Assembly: GCF_047663525.1 (NCBI RefSeq)
Contig: NC_092590.1
Coordinates: 52,854,501-52,918,500, forward strand
Length of the DNA stretch: 64,000 bases
Origin: Anas platyrhynchos
Taxonomy: Eukaryota; Chordata; Aves; Anseriformes; Anatidae
Reading direction: 5' to 3'
The notes beneath the pieces were generated by a model that was given only the letters and a program-made list of their open reading frames with translations, was not told the DNA's origin and did not search any database. Position numbers and translations under genes: made by a program. This document shows positions 59,463 through 64,000 of the stretch, piece after piece (the first letter of the stretch is position 1; each line of letters opens with the position of its first letter).

Positions 59463-62400
59463 CTGAAAAGAAGAAAAAGTTATGAAGACAAAATGGGCAT
59501 AAAAAAGGCATGTAAGAAAATACTGCATAGTATGCTATTTCTATTCTTGTACTACCTACGGTACAATCCCAAAATACAATGAAAGCACAAGCTTTAGTTT
59601 TAAATTAACGATTTTGGATACAAGGTAATACTGAAAACACGTGGCTATCCGAAGACTTCTATCAAGAGCTGATGCCTACATTGCTACTCTGTGATAAGCT
59701 GATTGATATGCCAGAAACTAACATCTTTTCAAACACAGGTATATGGACAATTTCACTGTCACATAAATGCACAGCTGAGGACTGATCTTATTGATTTAAG
59801 TAACGTTCACCTTAAAGAAGGAAATAAAGCACTACCCAATATGCAACCATCGTTTTCCTAAATGCAAAGATGTTGGCAAGTGATAAGCACCTTAATAGCC
59901 AAGCAACAGCACTGAAGTACACAGAACACAATCTCATATTTCAGTATCCTTGAATGATACGCATTTTCTTTCTACTTATAACTTGTACCCTAGCACCTGA
60001 TCCTTTAATTTTCATTTGAACACAGAATAAAGAGACTATCTTTGTCCTAAGGGGTGGACAGTCAAGCATTAAAAACAAGGGACAACAGATAATGCATGTA
60101 GGAGAGTAAAGGGAAACAATGAGACCATATTGTTCTGGAGGATATGCTGAGGCCTTTGCCCATCAGCAGCCCCATTCATCTATTTTAACTTCAGCATTCC
60201 GCGATGGAAGGAATAAATATTCCATTTGGAAGGCTCTAAAAATGTAGCTGAGAACTCACCCTCCCTCAACAAACAGTTTAAAGGCAAAGTCAAATCCAAT
60301 CAGACACTCACAAGGGGGATATTTAAGCCTTATCTTTGGAACAAAAGCAAACTTGGGTATTTGCTTCAGCAACAGACAACAGTGACCTGCACGACCTGCA
60401 GCTCTACCTGGAGCTTTTGCATGTGCAGAAATGGTTAAACGACTGTTTCTTCTAGGAATATCCAATGACAGACTTCATGTCCCAGGTGAATATAGTTGTA
60501 GGCTTCACACTGTGGCTTAGGAGCATTTGACAGCCCAGGCAGCATGCTTCTACACGAAACTGCAGAACTGCCTGTTCCCTTGATGTAAACAACATCAGCA
60601 CCTAAGTTATTCTCCCCTGGTCTATTAAGAGATTATTAACTGATCCTTCTTCTGTAGTTCTTGGTTTGTTTTTATAAACAGCTTAGAAGAATTTTATTTT
60701 TAATTCCTGCTATTAAGGTTACTTCTTACAAAAGCTTCCCAAAAAGCATATTTAAATATCACCAAGAACACCTTACCCAAAACACTGCTCACTTTGTCCA
60801 GAGCATACTCTAATACATTCTTCCCCCAAACACCAAAACTAAAAGGCTACACCTGCAAATGCAGGACAGAGGATTATGACTACTGGTCAGATTTTCACAC
60901 AAAACCAAAGCAGCTTGTAACAATGCAAACAAAAAACAAATACAGCTTAATGCCCTGCATGACACTGGGTGGAAGGTACCACTCATTTTGTAGGGATCCT
61001 TGTAAGCACTCTGCCCCCAAGAAAAGCTAAGAGCCCAGCACATATTTATATCGTTGAATATCCCTGGAAAGGACAGGAACTTCTTGGTTTTTGCAGTTCA
61101 ATGGCAACAATTACACAACTTGCTGTACTTCATGCAGTTATCTACACGGAGTTAAAGACAATGTTTAACACTTACTAGCTCTCTAACACTTTGAATGTAC
61201 TTTCACTGTCTTTCCTGCACTCTTGTCTGTCCTAAGGTAGGGTTACACAGTACTGAGAAGCGTCAAAGGCAACAACGCCAACTCTTGTGCTGTGCGGAGA
61301 GGGCTCCCAGCTCCCAGGATCACTGGCATGCCGAGCTGTGTTTGAGAAGTTCCATGCACATTTGAAGTGTTTACAGTAACACCCTGTGCAACAGGCAAGA
61401 AATTAAAATACATATCCCCTTTTTAAAGATGCACACCATGGGTATCTTGAATCTATAAGACTGATCAAAATGGCACCTGATATTTTAAGCTCCACCGCAT
61501 TATTTTCTGCAATTTGCAGCTGTTGCATTTGTTTCACAAGCAGTTTATCTACTGAAACAATTCAGGCTCACACAGCTCCTACTTTCCCACTCCCCTTCAG
61601 ACCACACACATACTGCGGACTCTCCCACCTCCTTCCAGCCAGTCGCTTTGCCTCTGAACGTTTTTGTTTCACCCTACATATCAAGAAAGGCAGAACTTCA
61701 AAATATTTCATGCTACTCCACTACCTCATGATAAGCACATGTGCATCAATGCAGTAACACAATGACTCTTTCAAGACAGCTTCTTTTACATTGTGCAATT
61801 ATTAATTCTCATTATTATGAAGCAGTGATCTTTATTCTGCATCTGAGAAAGAACAGCTAATCTTAAGTTTTGAAACTGACACAGTTCTACTCATTTTGCC
61901 TAATTTTAATCAAGAAAATTAAGATTAAGGGCAAGGCGAAGGCCTGGAGTCACGCTTCTACTTCTCTATTCCCAATAGCAGCAAGGAAAAAAGAACAGAA
62001 AGGATACTACAGAATTAAAATAAGCATGTAGAAGTGACCTCAAAGCTAAGTGATCATCTTTGTGAAACCACCGTTTGACTCAAAGGCTGCAGGCCCTCTC
62101 CAGCTGAAGAGCTTCCCAGAAAAGACTCGTTCCCATTTGTACCTGTTCATGCATTCAACAGCACCGTAACTGCTGATCGGCAGCACGCAACTCTAAGGCT
62201 GAAGATCCCCACTGGCTTCATACATCTTTAAACACCACTAAATCACTTTCTAAAAACAGGAAATGGAAAGCCATTGAGGAAGCTGACAGCTTATGGTTAC
62301 CACCCATACTTCAAATGTTAGCACACCAGAAAAATTGCACTGTGATTGATCTACAAGAGAGTAGGGACACAACCAGAGTTTAGCGCCACAAGATGAAGTA

Positions 62401-64000
62401 AAAGAAAGCAGTACAGAGAGAAGCTCAGGGGCTTTCACCTGATTTGAAAGGGTGTTAAGAAGCCCAGGCACTATGACTCTGCTGAACACGATACCATTTC
62501 CTTCCTTCAGCTGTCACACTAGGCACTGTGTCACAGCTGCACCAATCTGAAATTTAAAGCAGTCAGGGGCTCTACGGATTAGTCCTAGGAAGACACAGCA
62601 CAAAAAGGGAAAAGCTTTTGCAGAAAGACAGCTTTCACTACACGCTCATATGATAATGCCAGCATGGCAAGCCACAGCACGCTGCACTGGGACACAGCTG
62701 AGCTGGAAGAAGCTCTGAAGAAAGAGGACAGGACACCGAGAGAGGAACAGAATAGTTCCATAATCATTACCTCACCTGAGGAGCACCTCCCATCGCACTG
62801 CGTTACAATACAAGTAGTTGGTTGCCACAGGCATGAAGTCAGAAGCCAAGCTTCTAACCAGGAAGAAAGGAGGAGTCTTTCTGAACCAAAACCCTTCTGC
62901 TGCTCAAGTGCAGGAGAAAAACACGCAGATGAGTATGAAATCGCAGATCAGATTAGATGGAAGATGGCAAGCTGGAGGACCTGGAGTTAAAGCTTGTTTA
63001 TTTTAGTCACATTAGCTTTAAGCAAAAACAGTCACATACAATAGAGACAAGGAAACATCAGGGGACAAAACACATCACAGACAAAAGTGGGATGAAGAAA
63101 GCAACCTGAAGAGAAGACGCAAGGGAAAAATAGATATTTAAAGGACAGATCAGCAAGACACTCCCCTAGAAGAGAGGGGAAAAAAACATGAGGCAAAGCT
63201 ACTAGAAGTAAATAAAGCAACAGATGGGAATGTAGAACAGCCTTAGAAATACAGTTTTAGACACAACAATATTGACCTAAACTTTTAGATGAATCTGAAA
63301 TCCTTGGAGATACTATTTGGAGCACTTTGAGATAAATTTTAAGGTGAATTTTGAATAAACAGCTACAGGTAAAAAACTGAAGAGACTCTCTAGTTATTAA
63401 AAAAACTAATTAGCATCGCTGAACATACTTGGCCCACAGACTTCCTTTTGCCTCCTCCTGCACCCCGGTCAAGTACTGGATGTCTCTCAAAAACAAGGAG
63501 ATGAATACTACAAAAAAGCTTTGACAGCCTTGATACCAGTAGAGAGTTAAAGAATCTGGACTTGCTAATTGGACAAGTCTCATTAAATCCTCCTATTATA
63601 ATTGCACTTCTAACTACATGGTATTATTTTCAAGTAGAAGTGGAAAGTTTCAGGGCTCGCAAAGTGCACCTGGGAGCAAAACTACCACAACAATTAAAGA
63701 CCGGTTAGTTGCTGGAAATTATAGCCCTTGCTCATTTCCTCATCTCAAAGGAATACGTTACTGTCTGAGAGAGATACTCTGAAGAAGGACAAGAGACCTT
63801 CAGGAGCTTGGAAGAGTCCTGTAACACCATGATGTAGCTTTCCTGGAACGGTCACACAAACTCTGTACAGGCTTTGGGAAGCTTTTCACAAGGATTTGTT
63901 AGAGCACGCATACTCTAATATGGTATTGTTGTTACTTACAGAGAAAGAAGTTGAGAAGTTTTCTGTCCTGTTAAACATGTTCCAAAATAAGCCTGTTTAA
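59463..64000 (-). other. SLAIN2 intron 1 (partial)
   Basis: 4.5 kb of AT-rich unique sequence upstream of exon 2. No GC-rich first exon or CpG promoter appears before the window ends, so exon 1 and the promoter lie beyond 64000. Open frames at 61470-61757 and 62664-62990 (+ strand) lack splice context and known domains. Confidence 0.75.

Noticed and set aside
62664-62990. 108-codon + strand frame in SLAIN2 intron 1
   Set aside because: The composition is plausible, but there are no splice signals that I trust, no known family and no neighbouring exons. Left as chance or an unknown remnant.
59463-64000. SLAIN2 exon 1
   Set aside because: The expected GC-rich first exon with its N-terminal coiled coil is not present; the region is AT-rich intron to the end of the window.

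Overview
This is ordinary vertebrate nuclear DNA, almost certainly avian. Genes are split by GT-AG introns, one stretch is a GC-rich CpG island, and the recognisable interspersed repeats are CR1 LINE 3' ends of the bird/reptile type, with octamer tails and an intact end of the reverse-transcriptase ORF in one copy. I see no prokaryotic, phage or plasmid content.

Four protein-coding genes were recognised by reading their exons: FRYL (+ strand, C-terminal five exons, coding 1239-12330), ZAR1 (- strand, complete, 19492-18139), SLC10A4 (- strand, complete, 21733-20071) and SLAIN2 (- strand, all but its first exon, 59462-35355). The order FRYL-ZAR1-SLC10A4-SLAIN2 matches human 4p11/4p12, with this window in the opposite orientation. 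This supports FRYL rather than its paralogue FRY, and ZAR1 rather than ZAR1L.

Layout: 1-14.2 kb is the FRYL 3' end and 3' UTR. The 14.2-18.0 kb segment separates convergent FRYL and ZAR1 and holds a degraded CR1. From 18.1 to 22.1 kb is a GC-rich island with compact ZAR1 and SLC10A4 head-to-tail. From 22.1 to about 35.1 kb is intergenic, with one CR1 fragment, microsatellites and possible regulatory sequence. From 35.35 kb to the end is SLAIN2: eight coding exons including a 78-nt in-frame cassette exon, introns with a hAT-like miniature transposon and a young-looking CR1, then part of intron 1. The first SLAIN2 exon lies beyond the window.

The genes are unrelated in function: a furry-family NDR-kinase scaffold, an oocyte RNA-binding translational regulator, an orphan SLC10 vesicular transporter-like protein and a microtubule plus-end factor. 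They are a conserved neighbourhood, not a pathway. I found no convincing undescribed system. The items most worth a second look are the SLAIN2 cassette exon, the unusually compact ZAR1 with a TATA-like box almost at its start codon, and the 578-bp ZAR1/SLC10A4 gap.
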